This document shows, piece by piece, positions 48,285 through 60,308 of a stretch of DNA of 64,000 bases (position 1 is the stretch's first letter; every line of letters starts with the position of its first letter). Source of the DNA: Hordeum vulgare subsp. vulgare (Eukaryota > Streptophyta > Magnoliopsida > Poales > Poaceae); contig NC_058519.1 of assembly GCF_904849725.1 (NCBI RefSeq), forward strand, positions 538,354,316-538,418,315. Direction: 5' to 3'. The notes under the pieces are model-generated. The model did no database searches, was not told the DNA's origin, and saw nothing but the letters and a program-made list of their open reading frames with translations. The translations under genes were made by a program, and so were the position numbers.

Positions 48285-50084
48285 TGTTGGGTAACGTTGC
48301 ATGGGAAACAAAAACAATTCTACGCACATACATGATCTATCCATGGTGATGACCATCTATGAGAGGAGAGATCAGATCCACATACCCTTGTAGATCGCTA
48401 AGCAGGAAGCGTTAAGAAGCGTAAAGAAATGTCTTCGCGATCCAAATCGCAAGCCCTCCCGCGATCCAATCACGGTCTAGCGCCGAATGGAGCACACCTC
48501 CGTGTTCGGCACACGTACAGATCGATGACAATCTCCGCCTTCTTGATCCAACAAGAGGGAGCAGAGAGGTAGATGAATTCTCTAATAGCACAACGGTGTG
48601 GCGGTGGTGTTGGTGGAGCTGATCCGGGAGGGCTTCTCCGTACGCTAACGAATTGATCTAGAGGTGGAACGAACAAGAGGAGGGAGAGAGAGTTGCGTCG
48701 TGGCTTAGGGGTGTGGCTACCTCTCTCCTCTACACTATATATAGGAGGGAGGGAAGGCATGGCGCCCTAGGGAAAATCCCTAGGGTTGGCTGGCGGCCCA
48801 AGAGGAGGAGTCCTCCTCTGATTGGGGGATGGAGGCGCAAGGAGGAATCCTCCTCCAATTTGGACTCCATCCCCTCCTCACACTTCGATGCATAGGCCCA
48901 TTGGGGTTGTCTACCCAGCCCACCAGGGGCTGGTGTGCTACCTCTTAGGCCTATGTGGCCCGCCCGGGTGGGTGGCCCCTCCCGATGAACCCCCAAAACC
49001 CATTCGTCACTCCCGGTACTTGACCAGCAGTGCCTGAAACTTTTACGGAACCCATATACCTCTTTTCTGTATATTAATCTTCGTCTCCGGACCTTTCCGA
49101 AACTCCTCATGATGTCCGGCATCTCATCCGGGACTTCGGACAACCTTCGGTCACCAGCATACATAATTCAACTATGCCGAAACGTCACCGAACCTTAAGT
49201 GTGTAGACCATATGGGTTCGAGAACTATGTAGACATGACCGAGACACACTCCGGTTAATAACCAATAGCAGTACTTGGATGCTCATATTGGTTCCCACAT
49301 ATTCTATGAAGATCTCTATCGGTTGAACCTCTATGTCAAGTATTCAGTTAATCCCGTATTTGGTTCCCTTTGTCCATCGGTATGTTACTTGCCTGAGATT
49401 CGATCGGTGGTATCTCAATACCTAGTTCAATATCGTTATCGACAAATCTCTTTACTCGTTTCATAATAAAATATTACATGACTAACTCCTTAGTCACATT
49501 GCTTGCAAGCTTCTTCTGATGTTGCATTACCGAGTGGGCCTTAGAGATACCTCTCCGTCATACGAGTGACAAATCCCAGTCTCGATCCATGCCAACCCAA
49601 CAAACACCCTCGGAGATACCTGTAGAGAACCTTTATAGTCACTCAGTTACGTTGTGACGTTTGATACACACAAGGAATTCCTACGGTGTCTGGGAGTTGC
49701 ATGATCTCATGGTCATAAGAACTGATACTAGACATGCATAAAAATAGCAATAAACTAACACGGTCATATGCTACGTTCATAGTTTGGGTCTTGTCCATCA
49801 CATCATTCTCCTAATGATGTGAACCCATTATCAAATGACTACTCATGTCTATGGCTAGGAAACCTTGACCATCTTTGATCAACGAGCTAGTCCATTAGAG
49901 GCTCACTAGGGACAGTGTGTTGTCTATGTATCCACACATGTGTTTCAGTTTCCAATCAATACAATTTTAGAATGTATAATAAACAATTGTCTTGAACAAG
50001 GAAATATAATAATAACTATTTTATTATTACCTCTAGGGCATATTTCCAACAGTCTCCCACTTGCACTAGAGTCAATAATCTAGC

Positions 50085-50100
50085 TCACATCTCTATGTGA
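50085..50100 (-). promoter_or_regulatory. pre-PPT hairpin of Angela copy A
   Basis: The minus strand reads TCACAT-AGAG-ATGTGA, a 6-bp stem and tetraloop, about 22 nt upstream of the PPT. Confidence 0.55.
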
Positions 50101-50580
50101 TTAACATTGTAATGAATCTAACACCCATACAGTTCTGGTGTTGATCATGTTTCGCTCGTGGAAGAGGCTTAGTCAACAGGTATGCAACATTCAGATCTGT
50201 GTGCGCTTTGCAAATATTTATGATCTCCTCCTTTATGTAATCGTGGATGGAATTAAAGCATCGGTTTATGTGTCTGATCCTCTTGTGAAACCTTGGTTCC
50301 TTGGCCAGAGCAATGGCACCAATGTAGACACGGAACAGATTCATTGGATCCAGTGCACTAGGCACAACTCCAAGATCTATCATGAACTCCTTCACCCGTA
50401 CACCTTATTTAGTCACCTCTGAGGCAGCTATATACTCTGCTTTGTATGTAGAATCAGCTACCACGCTTTGCTTGGAACTACACCAGCTTACCCCCCCCCC
50501 CATTGAAAATATATATGTATCCGGTTTGCACTTAGAGTCATCCAGATCAGTGTCAAAGCTTACATCGACGTAACCCTTTT
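50093..50580 (-). pseudogene. Angela copy A RNase H end
   Basis: The frame 50395-50093 reads LGVVPSALDPMN, AIALAKEPRFHKR and ICKAHTDLNVAYLLTKPL, the C-terminal RNase H of Angela/BARE Pol. The upstream part, including an 11-C run at 50491-50501, is in another frame. Confidence 0.82.
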
Positions 50581-50688
50581 ACGGCGAGCTCTTGATCACC
50601 TCCATATACGAGAAACATTTCCTTAGTCCTTTTCAGGTACTTCACAATATTGTTGACCATTGTCCAGTGTTCCATTCTAGGTAATTCA

Positions 50689-52477
50689 TGTTGGAAATAT
50701 GCCCTAGAGGCAATCATAAATTAGTTATTATTATATTTCTTTTTTCATGATAATCGTTTATTATCCATGCTATAATTGTATTGATTGGAAACACAAATAC
50801 ATGTGTCGATACATAGACAACACACTGTCCCTAGTGAGCCTCTAGTTGACTAGTTTGTTGATCAAAGATGGTCAAGGTTTCCTGGCCATAGGTAAGTGTT
50901 GTCACATGATAACGAGATCACATCATTAGGAGAATCATGTGATGGACAAGACCCAAATCATAGACGTAGCATGTGATCGTGTCATTTTGTTGCGATTGTT
51001 TTCTGCGCGTTAAGTATTCATCCCTATGACCATGAGATCATGTAACTCACTGACACCAGAGGAATACCTTGTGTGTATCAAACGTCACAACGTTACTGGG
51101 TGACTATGAAGGTGCTCTACAGGTATCTCCGAAGGTGTCGTTGAGTTAGCATGGATCAAGACTGGGATTTGTCACTTCGTTGACGGAGAGGTATCTCGGG
51201 GCCCACTCGGTAACACAACATCACAAACAAGCCTTGCAAACAATGTGACTCAAGTGTGAGTCGCGGGATCTTGTATTGCGGAAAGAGTAAAAATACTTGT
51301 CGGTAACGATATTGAAATAGGTATAGGGATACCGACGATCAAATCTCGGGCAAGTAACATACCGAAGGACAAAGGGAATATTATACGAGATTATATGAAT
51401 CCTTGGCACAGAGGTTTAACCGATAAGATCTTCGTAGAATATGTAGGATCCAATATGGACATCCAGGTCCCTCTATTGGATATTGACCGAGGAGTGTCTC
51501 GGGTCATGTCTACATAGTTCTCGAACCTGTAGGGTCTGCACACTTAAGGTTCGATGATGTTTTAGTATAGTTGAGTTATATGTGTTGGTGACCTAAGGTT
51601 GTTCGGAGTCCCGGATGAGATCACGTATGTCGCGACGGTTTCCGGAATGGTCCGGAAACGAAGATTGATATATAGGATCGTTTCATTTGGTTACCGAAAA
51701 GTTTTCGGGCATTACCGGCAGTGTACCTAGAGTGACGTATGGGTTCGGGGTATTCACCGGGAGGGGCCCACCCACCCGGGAGTGAGCCCAGTGACCTTAG
51801 GGTGGCGCACCAGCCCTTAGTGGGCTGGTGAGGCTAGCCCAAGAGGGCTATGGCGCCATGAGGGAAAAATACCAAAGGAAAAAAGGAAACAGGGAGCTGG
51901 GAAGGAAGGAGTGGACTCCTTCCCCCAAACCAAATTGGGGTGGGAGTCCACCTCTCCCTTTGGCCGATGCCCTTGGGGCTCCCTTGAGCCCCAAGGCTAG
52001 CCCCTCCCCTCCTCCTATATATATTGGTGGTTTTAGGGCTTTTGAGACACAACTTTGCCACATGCAACTCTAATCTATACCACGTAGTTCTCCCTCTAGA
52101 TCGGATTTCTACGGAGCTCGGGCGGAGCCCTGCAGGAGTAGATCATCACCACCACCGGCGCGTCGTCACGCCGCCGGAGAACTCATCTACTTCTCCGTCG
52201 CTCTTGCTGGATCAAGAAGGCCGAGATCATCATTGAGTTGTACGTGTGCTAAATGCGGAGGTGTCGTCTGTTCGGCGCTAGATCGGAACGGATCTTGGGA
52301 CGACGGTGATTTGAATCACAAAGTTGTACCCCTACATCAACCGCGTTTCTTAATGCTTCCCGCTTACTGATCTACAAGGGTATGTGGATTCAATCTCCCT
52401 CTCTTAGATGAACATCACCATGATAGGTCTTCGTGTGCGTAGGAAATTTTTTGTTAGCCATGCAACGTTCCCCAACA
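50689..52477 (+). repeat. copy B 5' LTR
   Basis: TGTTGGAAATATGCCC..GTTCCCCAACA. TATA core TATATATATT at 52016-52025. Confidence 0.93.
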
Positions 52478-52491
52478 GTGGCATCATGAGC
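52478..52491 (+). promoter_or_regulatory. copy B primer-binding site
   Basis: GTGGCATCATGAGC follows the LTR directly and matches the initiator-Met PBS TGGTATCAGAGC with two changes. Confidence 0.75.
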
Positions 52492-53965
52492 TAGGTTCAT
52501 GCGTATATGTTTTCTCGAGTAGAACACAAAAGTTTTTCTGGGTGTTGATGTTCGATCTGCTGCCCTCCTTAGTCTTTTCTCGATTCAGCAGTATTGCTGG
52601 ATTGAAGCGGCCCGGACCGACATTACTCGTATGCTTACGAGAGACTAGTTTCATCAACCAAAATGCAACTCGTTGCATAAAGATGACTGGCGGGTGCATG
52701 TTTCTTCAACTTTATTTCAATTGGATTTGACGGAGGCAGTCCTTGGAGAGAGGTTAAATAGCAATTTGCACATCTCTGTTGAGGTTTTTGCGTAAGTAAG
52801 ATGCGATCATACTAGATACCCATAGCAGCCACGTAAAACATGCAACAACAAATTAGAGGACGTCTAACTTGTTTTTGCAGGGTATGCTTGTGATGTGATA
52901 TGGCCAAAGACATGATGTGATATATTGGATGTATGAGATGATCATGTTGTAATAGTTAATATCGACTTGCATGTCGATGCTACGGCAACAGGCAGGAGCC
53001 ATAGGGTTGTCTTCAAACTAACGTTTGTATTTCTAGATGCGTTTACTATATTGCTAGGTTGTAGCTTTAGTAGCAATAGCATAGATAGCACAAGAACCTC
53101 GATGGCGGCACGATGATGGGGATCATGGTGTGGCGCCGGTGACAACAAGATCATGTCGATGCTTTGGTGATGGAGATCAAGAAGCACAAGATCATGGTCA
53201 TATCATGTCACTTATGAATTGCATGTGATGTTAATCCTTTTATGCACCTTATATTGCTTAGAACGACGGTAACATTATAAGGTGATCTCTCACAAAAATT
53301 TCAAGATGAAATTGTGTTCTCCTCAACTGTGCACCGTTGCGACAGTTTGTCGTTTCGAGACACCACGTGATGATCGGGTGTGATAGACTCAACGTTCACA
53401 TACAACGGGTGCAAAACAGGTGCACACGCGGAACACTCGGGTTAAACTTGACGAGCCTAGAATGTGCAGACATGGCCTTGGAACACAAGAGACCGAAAGG
53501 TCGATCATGAATCGTATAGTTTATATGATTAACATAGAGATGTTTACCACTAAAACTATACTCAACTCACGTGATGATCGGACTTGAGTTAGTGAATTTG
53601 GATCATGTACCACTCAAATGACTAGAGGGATGTATATTTTGAGTGGGAGTTATTAAGTAATATGATTAATTGAACCAATTATCATGAACATAGTCAAAAG
53701 GTCTCTGCGAATTATGTTGTAGCTTGCGCTGTAGCTCTACTGTTTTTATATGTTCCTAGAGAAAATTTAGTTGAAACATGATAGTAGCAACTTTTCGGAC
53801 TGAGTCCGTAAACTGAGGATTGTCCTCATTGCTACGCAGAAGACTTATGTCCTTAAAGCACCACTCGGTGTGCTGCACCTCGAGTGTCGTCTGTGGATGT
53901 TGCGAACATCTGACATACATGTTTTTTATGACTACGTGATAGTTCAGTGCGTAATACTTAACGGC
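52492..53965 (+). other. copy B leader and 5' gag region
   Basis: No sustained frame. The position corresponds to the long leader and the start of gag in this family, decayed beyond reading. Confidence 0.5.
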
Positions 53966-54530
53966 TTAGATGCAAGGTGCCGAAGACGTTTTGAACGTCA
54001 CGGAACATAAGAGATGTTCCAAGAGATTAAATTTGGATTTCATGCTCATGACCTTGTTAAGAGGTATGAGACCTCTGACAATATTCTTTGTCTACAAAGT
54101 AAAGGAGAAAAGCTCAATCGTTGAGCAGGTGCTTAGATTATCTGGGTGCGACAGTCGCTTGAATCAAGTGGGAGTTAATCTTCGAGATAAGATAGTGATG
54201 GTTCTCCAAAGTCACTGTCACAAAACTACTAGAGCTTCATGATGAACTATAACATATCAAGGATATATATGATAATCCTTGAATGATTCGCAATGTTTCA
54301 CACCGCAAAAGTAGAAATCAAGTAGGAGCATCAATTGTTGATGGTTAGTAAAACCACTAGTTTCAAGAAGGGCAAGGGATAGAAGGGATACTACATGAAA
54401 CGGCTAACCAGTTGTTGCTCTAATGAAGAAACTCAAGGTTGAACCCAAACCCGAGACTAAGTGCTTCCGTTATGAGGGGAACGGTCACTAAGGCGGAACT
54501 ACCCTAGATACTTGGTAGATAAGAAGGTTG
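53966..54530 (+). pseudogene. copy B gag remnant
   Basis: The frame 53970-54242 ends with GVNLRDKIVMVLQS, a copia Gag segment. A decayed knuckle (CFRYEGNGH) lies near 54463-54489, its second Cys replaced by Tyr and followed by a stop. Confidence 0.7.
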
Positions 54531-55059
54531 GTGAAGTCGACAGAAGTATATCTGATATAGATGATATTGATGTGTACTTTACTAGTACTCCTAGTAACAC
54601 GAGGGTATTAGAAACTCGTTCAGTTGCTAAGTATTAGTAACTCGAAATAAAAGCTACGGAATAAACGGAGACTAGCTAAAAGCGAGGTGACGATCTGTGT
54701 CGGAAATGTTTCCAAGGATGATGTGATCAAACATCGCACGCTCCCTGTACCATCGGGATTGGTGTTAAACCTAAATAATGGTTATTTTGCGTTTGCGTTG
54801 AGCATAAACATGATTGGATCATGTTCATTGCAATACGATTATTCATTTAAAGAGAATAATGGTTATTTATTTACTTGAATAATTACCTTCAATGGTTTAT
54901 TGAATCTTGATCGTAGTGCTACACATGTTCATAATATTGATGCCAAAATATACAAAGTAGTAACGATAGTAACACTTACTTGTGGCACTACCGCTTGAGT
55001 CATGTCGGTATAAAAGCATGAAGAAGCTCCATGCTGATGGATCTTTGTACTCACTCATT

Positions 55060-57390
55060 TTTGAAACGTTTGAGACATGCAGACCATACCTATTGGTATT
55101 AACACATGAATAAACTCCATGCGGATGGATCGTTTGGACTCACTTGATTTTGAATCACTTGAGACATGCAAAACATACCACATGGAACAAGAAAGTAACT
55201 TGTTGGAAGCAATACATTTTTGATGTGTGCAGTCCAATGAGTGCTGAGGCACGCAGTGGATATCGTTATGTTCTTACTTCACTGACGATTTGAGTAGATA
55301 CATGAGTATTTACTTGATGAATCACAAGTCTGAAATATTGAAAAGTTCAAAGGTATTTCAGAGTGAAGATCGTCGTGACAAGAGGATAAAATGTCTACGA
55401 TATGATCATAGAGATGAATATATGAGTTGTGAGTTTTTGGTACACAGTTAAGACAATGTGGAAATTGTTTCGCAATTCATGCCACCTAGAACACCATAGT
55501 GTGATGGTGTGTCCAAACGTCATAGCCGCGCCCTATTTGATATGGTGCATACTATGATATCTCTTATCGAATTACCACTATCGTTTGTGGGTCATGCATT
55601 AGAGACAACCACATTCACTTTAAATAGGGCACCGTGTTTCTCCGTTAAGATGAAAAAGTATGAAATATAGTTTGGGGAAACCTGAGCTGTCGTTTCTTGA
55701 AAGTTTGGGGCTACGATGCTTATGCGAAAAAGTTTCAGTCTGATAAGCTTGAACCCAAAGCGGATAAATGCGTCTTCATAGGATATCCAAAACAGTTTGG
55801 TACATCTCCTATCTCAGATCCGGAAGCAAAGTGTTTGTTTCTAGAAATGGGTCCTTTCTCGAGTAAAAGTTTCTCTCAAAAGAATTGAGTGGGAGAGTGA
55901 TGGAACTTGATGAGGTTATTGAACCGTCACTTCAACCAGTGTATAGCAGGGCGCACAAAGTTGTTCATGTGGCGCCTACACCGATTCAAGTGGAAACTGA
56001 TGATGGTGATCATTAAGCCTCGGATCAAGTTACTACAAACCTCGTAGGTCGACAAGGTTGCATACTACTACAGAGTGGTACGGTAACCCTGTCTTGGAGG
56101 TCATGTTATTGAACAACAATGAACCTACGAGCTATGGAGAAGCGGTGGTGGGTCCGGATTCCGACAAATGGCCGGAGGCCATGAAATCCGAGAGAGGATC
56201 CATGTATGAAAACAAAGGGTAGACTTTGGAAGAACTACTTGATGGTCGTAAGACTATTAAGTAAAGATGGATCTTTAAAAGGAAGACAGACGATGATGGT
56301 GAAAAGTCACCATTAAGAAAAGCTCGACCTATCGCAAAGATGTTTCCGACAAGTTCAAAGAGTTGACTATGATGAGACTTTCTTACTCCTAGCGATGCTA
56401 AAAGTCTGTTGGAATTATGTTAGCAGTTGATGCATTATTTATGAAATATTGCACATAGGATGTCAAAACATTGTTTCCTCGACGGTTTCCTTGAGGAAAG
56501 GTTGTATGTGATACAACCAGAAGGTTTTATCAATCCTAAGGAGGCTAACAAGTATACAAGCTCCAGCGATCCTTATATGGACTAGTGCAAGCATCTCGGA
56601 GTTTGAATACGCTTTGATGAGATGATCAAAGCTTTAGGGTTTATAGAAGGTTTATGAAAAACTTGTATTTCCAAAGAAGTGAGTGGGAGCACTATAGAAT
56701 TTTTGATAAGTATATGCGGTTGACATATTGATGATCGGAAGTAATGTAGAATTTCAAAGGAAAACGTGGATAGAGCTACTTGAACATTGAGCGTCAAGAT
56801 CTATAGAGATAGATCAAAACGCTTAATAGAAGTTTCAATGAAATACAAGCCTTAACAAATTTTTGAAGGAGTTCAAAATAGATCAGCAAAGAAGGAGTTC
56901 TTGGGTGTGTTGTAAGGTGTGAATTTGAGTAAGACTCAAAAGCCCGACCAAGGAAGAAGAAAGAGAAAGTACGAAGGTCGACCCCTATGCCTTAGCCGTA
57001 GACTCTAATGTATGCCATGATGTGTACAGCACCTGATGTGTGCCTTGCCATGAATCTATCAAGGGGTACAAAGAGTGATCCATGATTGAATCACTAAACA
57101 GTGGTCAAAGTTATCCTTAGTAACTAATGGACTAAGGATTTTTTTTTCTCGATTATGGAGGTGGTTAGAGAGTTCATCGTAAAGGGTTACGTCTATGCAA
57201 GCTTTGACACTAATCCGAGTAACTATGAGTAGTAAAACGGATTCGTATAGTATAGTAGACATCTGGAATGTTTCCGAATAGCACGTAGTAGCAGCATCTA
57301 TAAGATGACATAAAGATTTGTAAAGCACACACGGATCTGAAAGGTTCAGAACCCTTGACTAAAACCTCTCTCACAAGCAAGACATGATCG
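55060..57390 (+). pseudogene. copy B pol remnant (integrase, RT, RNase H)
   Basis: Traces in order: integrase core with PRTPQCDGV and LPLSFVGHALETT (55485-55625), the integrase C-terminal VWGYDAYAKKFQSDKLEPKA block in the frame at 55697-55888, RT with MKSERGSMYENKG and KRKTDDDGEK (56180-56310), a VDILMIGSN vestige of the YVDD box (about 56718-56744), and RNase H traces to about 57390. Stops and shifts are frequent. Confidence 0.75.
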
Positions 57391-57416
57391 AACCCCAGAA
57401 CTATATGGGTATTCAA

Positions 57417-57465
57417 TCACATAGTGATGTGAACTAGATTATTGACTCTGGTGCAAGTGGGAGAC
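57417..57465 (+). promoter_or_regulatory. copy B pre-PPT hairpin and polypurine tract
   Basis: TCACAT-AGTG-ATGTGA (57417-57432) is a 6-bp stem with a tetraloop. GCAAGTGGGAGAC directly precedes the 3' LTR. Confidence 0.65.
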
Positions 57466-59258
57466 TGTTGGAAATATGCCCTAGAGGCAATAATAAATTA
57501 GTTATTATTATATTTCTTTGTTCATGATAATCGTTTATTATCCATGCTATAATTGTATTGATTGGAAACACAAATACATGTGTGGATACATAGACAACAC
57601 ACTGTCCCTAGTGAGCCTCTAGTTGACTAGTTCGTTGATCAAAGATGGTCAAGGTTTCCTGGCCATAGGCAAGTGTTGTCACTTGATAACGGGATCACAT
57701 CATTAGGAGAATCATGTGATGGACAAGACCCAAATTATAAACGTAGCATGTGATCGTGTCATTTTGTTGCTATTGTTTTTTGTGTGTCAAGTATTCATTC
57801 CTATGACCATGAGATCATGTAACTCACTGACATTGGAGGAATACCTTGTGTGTATCAAACGTCACAACGTTACTGGGTGACTATAAAGGTTCTCTACAGG
57901 TATCTCTGAAGGTGTCCGTTGAGTTAACATGGATCAAGACTGGGATTTGTCATTCCGTGCGACGGAGAGGTATCTCGGGGCCCACTCGGTAATACAACAT
58001 CACAAATAAGACTTGCAAGCAATGTGACTCAAGTGTGAGTCACGGGATCTTGTATTGCGGAACGAGTAAACAGACTTGCCGGTAACGATATTGAAATAGG
58101 TATAGGGATACCTACGATCAAATCTCCGGCAAGTAACATACCGAAGGACAAAGGGAATGTTATACGGGATTATATGAATCCTTGGCACAGAGGTTCAAGC
58201 AATAAGATCTTCATAGAATATGTAGGATCCAATATGGACATCCAGGTCCCGCTATTGTATATTGACCGAGGAGTGTCTCGGGTCATGTCTACATAGTTCT
58301 CGAACCCGCAGGGTCTGCACACTTAAGGTTCGATGTTTTTCTAGTATAGTTGAGTTATATGTGTTGGTGACCGAAGGTTGTTCGGACTCCCGGATGAGAT
58401 CACGGACGTCACAAGGGTTTCCGGAATGGTCCGGAAACGAAGATTGATATATAGGATCGTTTCATTTGGTTACCGGAAATTTTTCGGGCATTACCGGAAG
58501 TGTACCGAGAGTGACGAATGGGTTCCGGGTATTCACCGGGAGGGGCCACCCACCCGGGAGTGAGCCCAGTGTCCCTAGGGTGGCGCACCAGCCCATAGTG
58601 TGCTGGTGAGGCCAGCCCAAGAGGGCTATGGCAACACAAGGGAAATACCAAAGGAAAGAAAAAAAGGAAAGAGGGAGGTGGGAAGGAAGGAGTGGACTCC
58701 TTCCCCCAAACCGAATTGGGGTGGGAGTCCACCTCTCCCTTTGGCCGGCGCCCTTGGGGCTCCCTTGAGCCCCAAGGCTTGCCCCTCCCATCCTCCTATA
58801 TATATTGATGGTTTTAGGGCTTTTGAGACACAACTTTGCCACATGCAACTCAAAACTATACCACATAGTTCTTCCTCTAGATCGGATTTCTGCGGAGCTC
58901 GGGCGGAGCCCTGCTGGAGTAGATTATCACCACCACAGGAGCGTCGTCACGCTGCTGAAGAACTTATCTACTTCTCCGTCTCTCTTGCTGGATCAAGAAG
59001 GCCAAGATCGTCATCGAGTTGTACGTGTGCTGAACGTCGGAGGTGTCGTCCGTTCGGCGCTAGATCGGAACGGATCGTGGGATGACGGTGATTTGAATCA
59101 CGAAGTTGTACCATACATCAACCGCGTTTCTTAATGCTTCCCGCTTACCAATCTACAAGGGTATGTGGATCCCATCTCCCTCTCGTAGATGAACATCACC
59201 ATGATAGGTCTTCGTATGCGTAGGAAATTTTTTGTTTGCCATGCAACGTTCCCCAACA
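57466..59258 (+). repeat. copy B 3' LTR
   Basis: TGTTGGAAATATGCCC..GTTCCCCAACA, 1793 bp. TATA core at 58797-58806. Confidence 0.93.
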
Positions 59259-60287
59259 TCTAACACCCATAAAGTTCTGGTGTTGATCATGTTTCGCTCG
59301 TCGAAGAGGCTTAGTCAACAGGTATGCAACATTTAGATCTGTGTGTACTTTGCAAATATTTATGGTCTCCTCCTTGATGTTATCGTGGATGGAATTGAAG
59401 TGTCGCTTTATGTGTATGATCCTCTTGTGAAACCTTGGTTCCTTGGCCAGAGCAATGGCACCAATGTTGACACGGAACAGATTCATTGGATCCAGTGCAC
59501 TAGGCACAACTCCAAGATCTGTCATGAACTCCTTCACCCAGACACCTTCTTTAGTCACCTCCGAGGCAGCTATGTACTCCGCTTTGTATGTAGAATCAGC
59601 TACCACGCTTTGCTTGGAACTGCACCATCTTACCCCCCCCCCCCATTGAAAATATATATGTATCCGGTTTGCAACTTAGAGTCATCTGGATCAGTGTCAA
59701 AGCTTACATCGACGTAACCCTTTACGGCGAGCTCTTGGTCACCTCCATACACGAGAAACATTTCCTGGTACTTCAGGATATTGTTCACCATTGTCCAGTG
59801 TTCCATTTCTGGATCACTCTGAAACCTTCCCATCATACTTATGGCAAGGCTCACATCAGGTCTTGTGTATAGCATTGCATACATGATAGAGCCTATGGCC
59901 GAAGTATAGGGGATGACACACATCTTTTCTCTATCTTATGCAGTCACTGGGTATTGAGCCTTACTCAACTTCACACCTTCCAATACACGCAAGAACCCTT
60001 TCTTGGATTGATCCATTTTGAACTTCTTCAAAACTTTGTCAAGGTATGTGTTGTGTGTAAGTACTATTAAGCGTCTTGATCTATCTCTATAGATCTTGAT
60101 GCGTAATACGTAGGCAGCTTCTCCTAGGTCCTTCATTGAAAAACTCTTATTCAAATAATCCTTTACGCTTACCAAAAATTCTATATTGCTTCCAATCAGC
60201 AATATGTCATCCACATATAATATTAGAAATGTTATAGAGATCCCAGTCACTTTCTTGTAAATACAAGTGCTACAGCAACAAAAGTTC
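59259..60287 (-). pseudogene. Angela fragment A', RT to RNase H
   Basis: Minus-strand frames: 60298-59936 with YKKVTG and the RT box LILYVDDILLIGSN, then 59923-59630 with SAIGSIMYAML, TRPDVSLAIS and a run of glycines, then the frame below 59606 with YKAEYIAASE and VHTDLNVAYLLTKPL. The frame changes around a 12-C tract (59633-59644) and at 59930. The element breaks off at the B LTR on one side and at element R on the other. Confidence 0.83.
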
Positions 60288-60307
60288 TTGCCCGACAATG
60301 GTGCTAT
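60288..60307 (-). promoter_or_regulatory. degenerate PBS after R LTR
   Basis: The minus strand reads TAGCACCATTGTCGGGCAAG, similar to the tRNA-Asp-type TGGCGCCGTTGCCGGGGA. As in L it lies beyond an LTR that has a PPT on its other side. Confidence 0.5.
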
Positions 60308-60308
60308 A

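Larger units (their letters stand above)
48285..50688 (-). mobile_element. Angela/BARE-like Ty1/copia copy A, 3' end
   Basis: The LTR at 48285-50051 (plus strand TGTTGGGTAACG..TTTCCAACA, 1767 bp, TATATATA at 48736-48743) is followed by the PPT (minus AAGTGGGAGAC) and 637 bp of interior. The other LTR is absent. The five bases before it are GGTGT; no matching duplication exists because the other end is lost. Confidence 0.88.
50689..59258 (+). mobile_element. Angela-like Ty1/copia copy B, both LTRs, decayed interior
   Basis: LTRs of 1789 and 1793 bp enclose an interior of 4988 bp. No TSD: the flanks read ATTCA and TCTAA. I count about 15 differences in the first 350 bp of the LTRs. It is flanked by two similar copies of minus-strand Angela RNase H sequence (50117-50680 and 59259-59810). 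Confidence 0.9.

Noticed and set aside
51828..52073. ORFs in Angela LTRs (also 58600-59085 and 48730-49164)
   Set aside because: Located in LTR promoter and leader sequence and differing between LTR copies.
50684..59263. A 5-bp TSD for Angela copy B
   Set aside because: Flanks ATTCA and TCTAA do not match, even allowing shifts of one or two bases.
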